From Serratia sp. PL17 (GTDB lineage: Bacteria > Pseudomonadota > Gammaproteobacteria > Enterobacterales > Enterobacteriaceae), in contig NZ_JAFIBY010000008.1 of the NCBI RefSeq assembly GCF_017832355.1, forward strand, positions 1-64,000: a stretch of DNA of 64,000 nucleotides, read 5' to 3'. The notes beneath the pieces are model-generated. The model was given only the letters and a program-made list of their open reading frames with translations. It ran no database searches and was not told where the DNA came from. Below, piece by piece: positions 9,115 through 16,324 of this stretch (its first letter is position 1; each line of letters begins with the position of its first letter). The translations under genes and the position numbers were made by a program.

Positions 9115-9324
9115 ATGACAACCATAAGTTATACGGCGGCCCGAAGTAATCTGGCCGAAGTGTTCACTGAAGCCCAGAATCAGCCGGTAGAAGTTACGCG
9201 TCGCGGGCATGATGAGGTCTACATCATTAGCAAGGCGGACTACGAGGTTTTGGTCAAAGCTAAAATCAAAGCGCGTATTCAGGCTAAACACGCCACGACG
9301 ATAAAAGCACTTGCCGATAAATGA
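9115..9324 (+). CDS. phd: Phd/YefM-family antitoxin
   Basis: A 69-residue antitoxin. The N-terminal half has the Phd/YefM pattern (ISYTAARSNLAEVFTEAQNQPVEVTRRG then VYIISKADYEVL), which folds as the DNA-binding dimer domain. The charged tail (KIKARIQAKHATTIKALADK) is the part that usually wraps around the toxin. It overlaps the toxin gene by 4 bp (ATGA), the normal coupling for such pairs. A palindrome just upstream is a likely autorepression site. Confidence 0.9.
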   Translation: MTTISYTAARSNLAEVFTEAQNQPVEVTRRGHDEVYIISKADYEVLVKAKIKARIQAKHATTIKALADK

Positions 9325-9680
9325 TTTTTTTAACCGCAGAGGATATTGCGGAATTCAATGCTGAAATTGTGCCCAACGGCCGCCAGGAAGGCGGCAAAGT
9401 TGAGGCCGTGGCCAATCGGGTGCTTAATGCCTTTCACTATGATGGGATAAGCGATGTTTATCGGCTTGCCGCTATCTATCTTATTGCCATCAGTCACGGA
9501 CACATTTTTCTCGATGGTAACAAGCGTACCGCTTTTCAGAGCATGGCGCTGTTTCTGGGCATTAATGGTGTTTCGTTGCGCGAAGACGCGCAACTGGTTG
9601 AATTAACGATCGAGGCAGCCCAGGGGCATCTCAATACAGAACAAGTTGCCGACCAATTACGCCAGCTAACAGAAGCGTGA
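9321..9680 (+). CDS. doc: Doc-family toxin (Fic fold)
   Basis: A 119-residue toxin of the death-on-curing family. The Fic-type core is HIFLDGNKRTAF (His61 to Phe72), matching the Doc HxFx(D/N)(A/G)NKR motif with His61, Asp65, Lys68 and Arg69 intact. Phage P1 Doc phosphorylates elongation factor EF-Tu and stops translation; this copy keeps the required residues and is probably active. It overlaps phd by 4 bp and converges on mmuM with a 2 bp gap. The pair is a short accessory insertion between maeB and mmuPM. Confidence 0.92.
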   Translation: MIFLTAEDIAEFNAEIVPNGRQEGGKVEAVANRVLNAFHYDGISDVYRLAAIYLIAISHGHIFLDGNKRTAFQSMALFLGINGVSLREDAQLVELTIEAAQGHLNTEQVADQLRQLTEA

Positions 9681-9682
9681 AT

Positions 9683-10621
9683 TTATGCCTTACAGCGGGC
9701 GGCGATCTGATGGATGTCCTGCGGCGTCGTGCGGCAACAGCCGCCAATCAGCCGTGCGCCTATACGTTGCCATTCGCTAATTTGATCAATCAGGTTGCCG
9801 TGCGCGCCACCACAGGCATGCCAGGTTTTGGTTACCGCATCGTAGTGTTCACCGGAGTTCGGATAGACCAGCAGCGGCTTGTCAGCCAGTGCGGCAAACT
9901 GCTGCAGCGCTGGGGTGACATTTTCCAGTGCAATGCAGTTAACGCCGATAGCCAATACCTGCGGATTAGCGTGCAGTGCGGCCATGACCCTGGTTAACGG
10001 CGTGCCGTCGCTGAGGTGTTGGCTGTCACGCAGGGTAAAGGCAAACCATGCACCGAGCGTTGGGAATTCGTGTAGCAGGGCCAACAAGGCCTGCAGTTCA
10101 CCAAACGACGGCAGGGTTTCACAGGCCAGCAAATCAACCCCGGCTTCGGCCAACGCTTTGATGCGTGGGCGGTGAAAGGCCATCATTTCTTCCTGCGGCA
10201 AGGCGTAGTCACCGCGATATTCGGACCCGTCGGCCAGATAAGCCCCGTAGGGGCCGACCGACCCGGCGATCAACAGCGGTTCCGCCTGCGGTTGTTGTGC
10301 CAGATAGTCGTTGCGTGCCTGCTGCGCCAACTGCACGCTTTTGGCGATCAACGCCAGGGACTGTGCGTGATCCAAACCGCGGCGTAAAAAGCCGTGTGGG
10401 GTGGCCTGGTAGCTGGCGGTGATAGCGCATTGTGCACCCGCGTTGAAATAGTCGAGATGAACCTGATAAATCAGTTCAGGGTTCTCAATCAGGACTTTTG
10501 CCGACCACAGGGGATTGCTGAGATCGCAGCCGCGCGCCTCCAGTTCGGTGGCCAGTGCCCCATCTAAAATCAGCGTGCGCTGAGTGGCTAATAAGGTCGC
10601 GACAGGGTTGTTAACCGGCAT
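9683..10621 (-). CDS. mmuM: homocysteine S-methyltransferase
   Basis: A 312-residue MmuM-type enzyme that makes methionine from homocysteine and S-methylmethionine (or S-adenosylmethionine). The zinc-binding cysteines are seen in GVNCIALEN (about residue 230) and the C-terminal GGCCR pair (Cys295, Cys296). The N-terminus [15 protein letters not shown] is typical. It overlaps the end of mmuP by 11 bp and is translated from the same transcript. Its expression should follow the MetJ-box control seen in front of mmuP. Reading of mmuM itself is intact even though mmuP carries a frameshift. Confidence 0.95.
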   Translation of the reverse strand: MPVNNPVATLLATQRTLILDGALATELEARGCDLSNPLWSAKVLIENPELIYQVHLDYFNAGAQCAITASYQATPHGFLRRGLDHAQSLALIAKSVQLAQQARNDYLAQQPQAEPLLIAGSVGPYGAYLADGSEYRGDYALPQEEMMAFHRPRIKALAEAGVDLLACETLPSFGELQALLALLHEFPTLGAWFAFTLRDSQHLSDGTPLTRVMAALHANPQVLAIGVNCIALENVTPALQQFAALADKPLLVYPNSGEHYDAVTKTWHACGGAHGNLIDQISEWQRIGARLIGGCCRTTPQDIHQIAARCKA

Positions 10622-12021
10622 GATTGTCTCCCAAAGAGGTTGTTTGCCCGCTGCGGCGGGTCAGATAATAGGCGGCGTAGCACAGGGCCACAAACGGCAA
10701 GCCGCAATACAGTGCAATGCGTTGTTCCGGGTCGAATGCCAGCCCGACGCAGGCCAGCAGGCACAGCGCAAAACCCAGGATCGGCGTTAACGGATAACCC
10801 GGAGCGCGGTATTTCAGGCCACCGATCGGCTGACCGCTACGCAGGTAATGGCGGCGGAACGCGTAGTGCGACGCGCAGATACTTAACCAGACCACCACCA
10901 CCGCAAAGCCGGAGATTGCCGACAGGGCAACAAACACCGTGTCTGGTGCGATTACGCTGGTCAGCAGGGCCAGCACACCGCCAAGCATGCTGAAGGTCAG
11001 GGCATTAATGGGGATGCCGCGTTTATTGACGCGTGAGAAATAGGCCGGCAGGGTGCGTTGGTTGGCCAGCGACCACAGCATGCGGCCTGACGCGTACAGG
11101 CCCGAGTTAGCGGCAGACAGGATGGCGGTCAGGATGACAAAATTAAAGATATCGGCAGCATAAGGGACACCGATGCGTTCAAATACCAAGACAAACGGGC
11201 TTTTGACAATCCCGGCCTGATCCATCGGGATCAGCGCAGCCAAAATAAACACGGTACCGATAAAGAACAGCATCAGACGGATCACCGTGGTGCGTATTGC
11301 CCAAGGGACCACCTTTTCCGGGTTTTCTGTTTCGCCGGCGGCAATACCGATAAGCTCGGTGCCGGAGAACGCGAAGTTCACCGCGACCATGGTCATCAGG
11401 ATCGGCAGTGTGCCGTTTGGCAGCCAGCCAGAGGCGGTCAAGTTATGGAGGAAGGGCGCAGGAGTGCCGTCTTTCATCGGCAGCACGCCGAACATTGCCG
11501 CACCACCGAGGATAATAAATGCCAAAATGGTGACCACTTTGATCAGCGAAAACCAAAATTCGCTCTCAGCAAAGAACCGGGTAGTGACCACATTGAGCAG
11601 GAAAATCGCCGCGCAGAAGATCAAGCACCACAGCCAAACTGGCGATTGCGGAAACCAGTACTGCATGCAGAAACCGGCGGCGGTCAGGCTGGAACCCAGC
11701 GCTACCGTCCAGGTGAGCCAGTACAGCCAAGCCACGGTATAACCGGTCGCCGGGCCAAGATAGCGGGAGGCGTAGACATGAAAGGCGCCGGTTTCCGGCA
11801 TCGCTACCGACAGCTCACCCAGGCACAGCATCACCAGATAGACCACCAGCGCACCGATCAAATAGGCCAGCAGGGTTCCGAGGGCACCGGTAGTCGAGAT
11901 GATATAACCGGTGTTGAAGAACAGTCCGGTACCGATGACCCCCCCCCAGCGACAGCATCACCAGGTGACGGGCTTTCATGGTGCGTTTGAATTGCCCTTC
12001 GGCGGGAACAGGTGAGTGCAT
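10611..12021 (-). pseudogene. mmuP: S-methylmethionine permease, interrupted by a +1 frameshift in a G9 run
   Basis: An APC-superfamily permease close to E. coli MmuP. The first 25 or so codons ([27 protein letters not shown]) start at ATG 12021. The frame breaks in a run of nine C on the plus strand (11939-11947). With eight, the reading would be [21 protein letters not shown] and run on to the stop at 10611, matching the family without a gap. As written, the first frame continues into an unrelated tail that stops near 11815, and the remaining roughly 420 residues are open in another frame, with a possible TTG start at 11861. This is either an assembly or sequencing error, a recent mutation, or slippage-based switching. 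Downstream mmuM is intact. Confidence 0.85.
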
Positions 12022-12029
12022 GATATTCT

Positions 12030-12061
12030 ATCCGTATAGACGTCTAAGCAGCTAAATGGCT
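12030..12061. promoter_or_regulatory. MetJ operator (tandem met boxes) ahead of mmuP
   Basis: A perfect met box AGACGTCT occupies 12038-12045. Imperfect 8-mers follow in register on both sides: ATCCGTAT (5 of 8), AAGCAGCT (4 of 8) and AAATGGCT (5 of 8). MetJ with S-adenosylmethionine binds two or more such adjacent boxes. The array ends 9 bp before the mmuP ATG, so it would block transcription or its start. Confidence 0.8.
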
Positions 12062-12158
12062 ATTGGTTATACCTGCAATACCTCATGAAATCAATGTGAG
12101 ACCAAAACCATAGCGTAAAAATAGTTATCGGCATCTCAGGATAGGTTATCGCCTATAT

Positions 12159-12177
12159 GCAAATGATAATTATTATC
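12159..12177. promoter_or_regulatory. Fur box ahead of chaN
   Basis: The 19-mer here matches 16 of 19 positions of the Fur consensus GATAATGATAATCATTATC. A perfect -10 hexamer TATAAT follows at 12178-12183, so Fur bound here would cover the promoter. It sits 36 bp before the chaN ATG. Confidence 0.85.
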
Positions 12178-12212
12178 TATAATGTCGCCACTTTTTATTA
12201 CAGGGCAGCATC

Positions 12213-13052
12213 ATGAGATTTTTGATTTTACTGGCCGCGCTGGCGCTCGGTGCCTGTAGCCAAACTCCCGCTCCAACGCAAAAAAATACGCTTGCCGAAC
12301 GGGGGAAAATTACCGACTTGCGCAGTGGGGAAAACCTGACGCCTGACCAGCTATTGGCCCGACTGTCTGCCGAGCAACGGGTGATTGTTGGGGAGAAACA
12401 TGACAACCCTTACCACCATCAGATTGAACAATGGTTGGTACAGCAATTGCCTCGGCAGCGGCCACAAGGCAGCGTGCTGATGGAAATGCTAAACCCGAAC
12501 CAGCAGGCTAAGGTGGATCAGGTGAAGCACTGGCTGCAGTCAAATCCGACGGTGCGTGACAGTCGTGTAGCAGAGCTGATTGATTGGCAGCCAGGTTGGA
12601 AGTGGTCGCTGTACGGTGATGTGGTAATGGCGGCAATGCGCGCGCCTTATCCACTGTGGTCTGCCAACCTGGATCGTAATGAAATCATGGCATTTTATCA
12701 GCAGCCGAGTTTCCCGCAGGGGACGTTGTCGGTGCGGCCAGTGGTACAAAAAGCGCTAGAGGAAACGATTCGCACCTCACATGGCGGAAATATCGAACCT
12801 CAACAATTGCATGCGATGCTGGCAATCCAGCAGCAACGCGATCGCCGTATGGCCGAACGTTTGTTGGCCGCACCGACGCCGGCATTGCTGATTGCCGGTG
12901 GTTATCATGCGTCCAAATCGGTGGGGGTGCCACTTCACGTGCAAGATCTGCAACCGGCAGCGCTGCCGACGGTATTGATGCTGGCAGAACCCGGTGTGCA
13001 GGTCGATAAACAGGTGGCAGATTATCTGTGGATTACCCCGGCCCTGAAGTAA
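12213..13052 (+). CDS. chaN: ChaN-family iron/heme-associated lipoprotein
   Basis: A 279-residue lipoprotein: signal segment MRFLILLAALALGAC with the lipidated Cys at residue 15, then the ChaN domain (TPDQLLARLSAEQRVIVGEKHDNPYHHQ ... MEMLNPNQQ ... LWSANLDRNEIMAFYQ ... LLIAGGYHASKSVGVPLHVQ). Campylobacter ChaN binds two heme groups between two subunits, so a heme-binding or heme-passing role is plausible but not shown here. A Fur box and TATAAT lie just upstream. It is the first gene of a cluster with a TonB, an exported peptidase and a TonB-dependent receptor. The usual partners in other genomes are also outer-membrane uptake genes. Confidence 0.9.
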   Translation: MRFLILLAALALGACSQTPAPTQKNTLAERGKITDLRSGENLTPDQLLARLSAEQRVIVGEKHDNPYHHQIEQWLVQQLPRQRPQGSVLMEMLNPNQQAKVDQVKHWLQSNPTVRDSRVAELIDWQPGWKWSLYGDVVMAAMRAPYPLWSANLDRNEIMAFYQQPSFPQGTLSVRPVVQKALEETIRTSHGGNIEPQQLHAMLAIQQQRDRRMAERLLAAPTPALLIAGGYHASKSVGVPLHVQDLQPAALPTVLMLAEPGVQVDKQVADYLWITPALK

Positions 13053-13071
13053 TGAAACCATTACCGGTGCC

Positions 13072-13106
13072 TTTCAAGTTGCAGCGCTGTTTGTTGCAAC
13101 TTGAAA
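13072..13106. repeat. minimal copy of the dispersed palindromic repeat (ends only)
   Basis: TTTCAAGTTGCA (13072-13083) and TGCAACTTGAAA (13095-13106) form a perfect 12 bp inverted repeat around an 11 bp centre. The same ends bound the roughly 125 bp elements at 28619, 35113 and 41465, so this looks like the family with its middle removed. It lies just after chaN and could also fold as an RNA hairpin between chaN and the TonB gene. Confidence 0.7.
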
Positions 13107-13148
13107 TTCATAGAGTAAACACGGCGAAAAGAACTGTTAATAACAGTT

Positions 13149-13167
13149 ACAAATGATTATCATTAGC
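13149..13167. promoter_or_regulatory. second Fur box, ahead of the tonB-like gene
   Basis: The 19-mer contains AAATGATTATCATTAGC, a close match to the Fur consensus with the central ATGATTATCATT palindrome intact. A possible -10 (TATCAT, 13158-13163) lies within it. An uninterrupted palindrome AACTGTTAATAACAGTT sits directly upstream (13132-13148). The site shows that translation of the tonB-like gene cannot begin at the in-frame ATG at 13153, which is inside the box. Confidence 0.85.
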
Positions 13168-13212
13168 AAATGTGATCTGCAATCATTCGCGATTAAGTAT
13201 TCTAATGTCCCT

Positions 13213-14013
13213 ATGTTAAGTCAGTCTTTATTTTATCCGGTCGTTGCTATGCCGCAGCCGCGTTGGGTGCGTGGTTTTTTGTGTGCGATAGCGGCCCACG
13301 TCGCGCTGGTATTGGTGTTTTACTGGCCGTCACAGCCATTGCCGATGATGCAATTACCTCCGCCGGCAGTGATGATGAGCTGGGCGGAGCAGGTTGAGGC
13401 CCCGGAAAGCCCCAAGCCACTACCGCTGGGTGTGCAACAGGCGGAATCCTCTGCGGCGCAACCGGCTGAGCAGCAGGAGCAACCTGATTTACCGACGTTG
13501 GCGCGCGCCGAAAAGACCAAGATTGCCGTGGCAGAAAAAAAACGCACGGAACACCGGCCGCCGCAGAAAGCCCAGCCGAACCCGGAAGAGCAGGCCAAAG
13601 AGATGCGTCATGCCGCGGCCTCCAGTGCTGCTGCGCCAAAGGCGCAGAACATTGCCCGCCAAACCGCTGCGCCGCTCAACAGCGATTCCAACAGCAGCGT
13701 TCAAGCCAAGCTGTCATGGGAAAGCCGGGTGAAAGGCTATCTGAACAACATTAAACGCTATCCGCCAGATGCTCGCAGTCGTCGACGTACCGGCATGCCG
13801 CAGGTGACGTTCCGCGTTGATGCTCAGGGCCGAGTGTCGGAGGTGACACTGTTGGTTCGCTCGGGCACCGCGTCACTCGATCGTGAAGCGCTCGCCGTGG
13901 TAGAGCGGGCGCAGCCGTTGCCCGTCCCCCCGTCTGACATGTTACGAAATGGCTCCGTCAGCGTGACGATGCCGATTGATTTTAATCTGGCGGCGTTGAA
14001 TGCCGGCAAATAA
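13213..14013 (+). CDS. dedicated TonB-like energy transducer
   Basis: A 266-residue TonB-family protein from ATG 13213 (ATG 13249 is an alternative; neither has a strong ribosome site). It has a cytoplasmic start, one membrane anchor with the family His/Ser pattern (FLCAIAAHVALVLVFYW, about residues 20-37), then a Pro/Glu/Lys-rich periplasmic spacer. The C-terminal TonB domain is KLSWESRVKGYLNNIKRYPPDARSRR ... GMPQVTFRVDAQGRVSEVTLLVRSGTASLDREAL. It carries energy from ExbBD to an outer-membrane receptor. Its own Fur box and position in front of a peptidase and a receptor suggest that it serves that receptor, as HasB serves HasR. No exbBD genes lie nearby, so it must borrow them. Confidence 0.9.
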   Translation: MLSQSLFYPVVAMPQPRWVRGFLCAIAAHVALVLVFYWPSQPLPMMQLPPPAVMMSWAEQVEAPESPKPLPLGVQQAESSAAQPAEQQEQPDLPTLARAEKTKIAVAEKKRTEHRPPQKAQPNPEEQAKEMRHAAASSAAAPKAQNIARQTAAPLNSDSNSSVQAKLSWESRVKGYLNNIKRYPPDARSRRRTGMPQVTFRVDAQGRVSEVTLLVRSGTASLDREALAVVERAQPLPVPPSDMLRNGSVSVTMPIDFNLAALNAGK

Positions 14014-14069
14014 CATCTGCAGGGGCTATCCCAACGGGGTACCTGCAGCTCCAAACTTCGTGAGGGATT

Positions 14070-16202
14070 ATGAATCACCCGCTGTCGTCCAATAAGCAGT
14101 GTCGCCTGGTCACCGCTTTCGTGCTTTCGTTCGGATTTTTAAGTTCTGCGGTCGATGCGCAGCCACAACCGCCGCAGGCAGAAAAAGTGCCCAAGCTGCT
14201 GGTTGCGCAGGGGGAAACACGCACCGATGACTATTACTGGTTGCGTGACGACAGCCGAAAGAACAAAAAAGTGCTGGATTATCTGACGGCGGAAAATCGC
14301 TATACCGAACAGATGATGCAGCCCTATCAAGCACTGCGCGATAAGCTGTATCAGGAAATGCTGGGCCGCATTAGCCCGGAAGACCGTTCGGTGCCTTATC
14401 AATTGAACGGCTACCGTTATCAGGAAAGCTACGCAGCCGGTAAAAACTTCGCGCTGTATCAACGGCAGGCACTGACTGCCGATGCGCCGTGGCAAACCTT
14501 GCTGGACGCCAATCAGCGTGCGGCAGGCCATGATTATTACCGCGTCGGCGGGATGGACATCAGCCGAGACAACCGGTGTATGGCGGTATCTGAAGATGTG
14601 CAGGGGCGCCGCCAGTATCGGATTTCCCTGCAGGATATTGCTGACAAACGTTGGGCGCCGGAAGTGATAGAGAACACCTCCGGCAATATGGTGTGGGCTA
14701 ACGACGGCAAGACGCTGTTCTATGTGCGCAATCACCCGCAAACCTTGCTGCCCTATCAGGTTTATCGGCATACGTTTGGCACGCCGGTAACGGAAGATCA
14801 ACGGGTGTATCAGGAAGACGATGCTGCGTTCTATCTGAGCCTCGGTAGCTCCGCTTCCCGTGACTACGTCATTATCACTATCAGCGGCAATACCACCTCT
14901 GAAGTGCGTCTGATCGACGCCAATCGTCCGCAACGTGCGCCGCAGTTGTTTGCGGCCCGGCACAGCGGGCGTGAATATTATCTCGATCATTATCGTGGCG
15001 AATTCTATCTGCGCTCCAACCACCAAAGCCCGCATTTCGGTCTGTATCACACCGCGTCTGCGCAGCAACCTTGGCAGACGCTAATTGCACCACAGGAAAA
15101 GCGTGAGGTTGAAGGCTTTACTCTGTTCCGTGATTGGCTGGTGGTAAAAGAACGTGGCGATGGATTGGTGCAATTGCGGCAGATGAGCTGGGACGGTAAG
15201 ACCCAACGCAGTATTCCGTTTGACGATGCCAGCTACATGGCCTGGTTGGGTTATAACCCCGATCCTGACAGCGATCGCTTACGTTACGGTTATTCGGCGA
15301 TGACAACCCCAACCCGTACCTACGAGTGGGATTTGAATAAGGGCAGCCGAACCTTACTCAAGCAGCAGGACGTGAAAGGCGTTGACCCGAGCTTGTATCA
15401 CAGTGAGCGGGTGTGGATCAGCGCGCGCGACGGTGTGAAGGTGCCGGTCTCGCTGGTCTACAACAAGGCAATGTTCAAGCCGGGCCACAGTCCGCTGTTG
15501 GTGTACGGCTATGGTGCTTATGGCATGAGCATGGATCCGGCCTTCAGCGCGAATCGAATCAGTTTGCTGGATCGCGGTTTCGTCTATGCGCTGATTCACG
15601 TACGCGGCGGCGGAGAGTTAGGGCAAAACTGGTATCAACAGGGAAAACTGACCCATAAGCCGAATACGTTCAGCGACTTTATCGACGCCACCCAAGCCTT
15701 GATCAAGGATGGCTATGGCCAACCGGGCCGTATCTACGCCATGGGGGGCAGCGCGGGTGGATTGCTGATGGGGGCCGTGATCAATCAGGCGCCACATCTG
15801 TATAACGCGGTGGTGGCGCAGGTGCCTTTCGTTGATGTGGTGACCACCATGTTGGACGACAGTATTCCATTGACCACCGGCGAGTATGAAGAGTGGGGCA
15901 ATCCGAACGAGCCACAGGCCTACGCGTTGATGAAGTCTTACAGCCCGTATGACAACGTGCGCAAGCAGCATTACCCGAACCTGTTGGTGACCAGCGGCCT
16001 GTATGATTCGCAGGTTCAGTATTGGGAACCTGCCAAGTGGGTGGCGAAGCTGCGACAGTTTAAACAAGGGGATTCGTTGCTACTGTTGTCCACCGATATG
16101 ACCGCAGGCCACGGCGGTAAATCGGGCCGTCTGGCACGGTTGGAAAACAGTGCGCTGGAGTACGCTTTTATTCTGGCGATGGATCAACAGGCGCAGAAAT
16201 AA
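14070..16202 (+). CDS. exported oligopeptidase B-like serine peptidase (S9A)
   Basis: A 710-residue prolyl-oligopeptidase-family enzyme, very similar to E. coli protease II (PtrB) along its length. The catalytic triad is Ser561 (MGGSAGG), Asp646 (LYDSQVQYWEP) and His681 (TAGHGGKSGR). From memory, E. coli PtrB has these at 532, 617 and 652, so all three are shifted by the same 29 residues. The shift is an N-terminal signal peptide (about MNHPLSSNKQCRLVTAFVLSFGFLSSAVDA) that cytoplasmic PtrB lacks. The glutamate region for basic-residue specificity (TTGEYEEWG) is kept, so it should cut short peptides after Arg or Lys, but in the periplasm. It lies between a TonB gene and a TonB-dependent receptor. 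Confidence 0.92.
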   Translation: MNHPLSSNKQCRLVTAFVLSFGFLSSAVDAQPQPPQAEKVPKLLVAQGETRTDDYYWLRDDSRKNKKVLDYLTAENRYTEQMMQPYQALRDKLYQEMLGRISPEDRSVPYQLNGYRYQESYAAGKNFALYQRQALTADAPWQTLLDANQRAAGHDYYRVGGMDISRDNRCMAVSEDVQGRRQYRISLQDIADKRWAPEVIENTSGNMVWANDGKTLFYVRNHPQTLLPYQVYRHTFGTPVTEDQRVYQEDDAAFYLSLGSSASRDYVIITISGNTTSEVRLIDANRPQRAPQLFAARHSGREYYLDHYRGEFYLRSNHQSPHFGLYHTASAQQPWQTLIAPQEKREVEGFTLFRDWLVVKERGDGLVQLRQMSWDGKTQRSIPFDDASYMAWLGYNPDPDSDRLRYGYSAMTTPTRTYEWDLNKGSRTLLKQQDVKGVDPSLYHSERVWISARDGVKVPVSLVYNKAMFKPGHSPLLVYGYGAYGMSMDPAFSANRISLLDRGFVYALIHVRGGGELGQNWYQQGKLTHKPNTFSDFIDATQALIKDGYGQPGRIYAMGGSAGGLLMGAVINQAPHLYNAVVAQVPFVDVVTTMLDDSIPLTTGEYEEWGNPNEPQAYALMKSYSPYDNVRKQHYPNLLVTSGLYDSQVQYWEPAKWVAKLRQFKQGDSLLLLSTDMTAGHGGKSGRLARLENSALEYAFILAMDQQAQK

Positions 16203-16324
16203 TATCTAACGCCGCAGTAAGCTGCGGCGTATTAAAACAATAACAATATTTACCGTCTTTTGGGGCGGGGATTTTTGCTGGGCATTGTCGGCCATCAAAC
16301 CTTTTTGGCAATTTCTGGGGATAT

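Noticed and set aside
13153-13212. Upstream start of the tonB-like gene at ATG 13153
   Set aside because: That ATG lies inside the Fur box, and the added residues do not fit the short cytoplasmic start of TonB proteins.
14139-15068. A 309-codon minus-strand frame opposite the S9 peptidase gene
   Set aside because: No family likeness, and the plus-strand gene is fully conserved over the same stretch.
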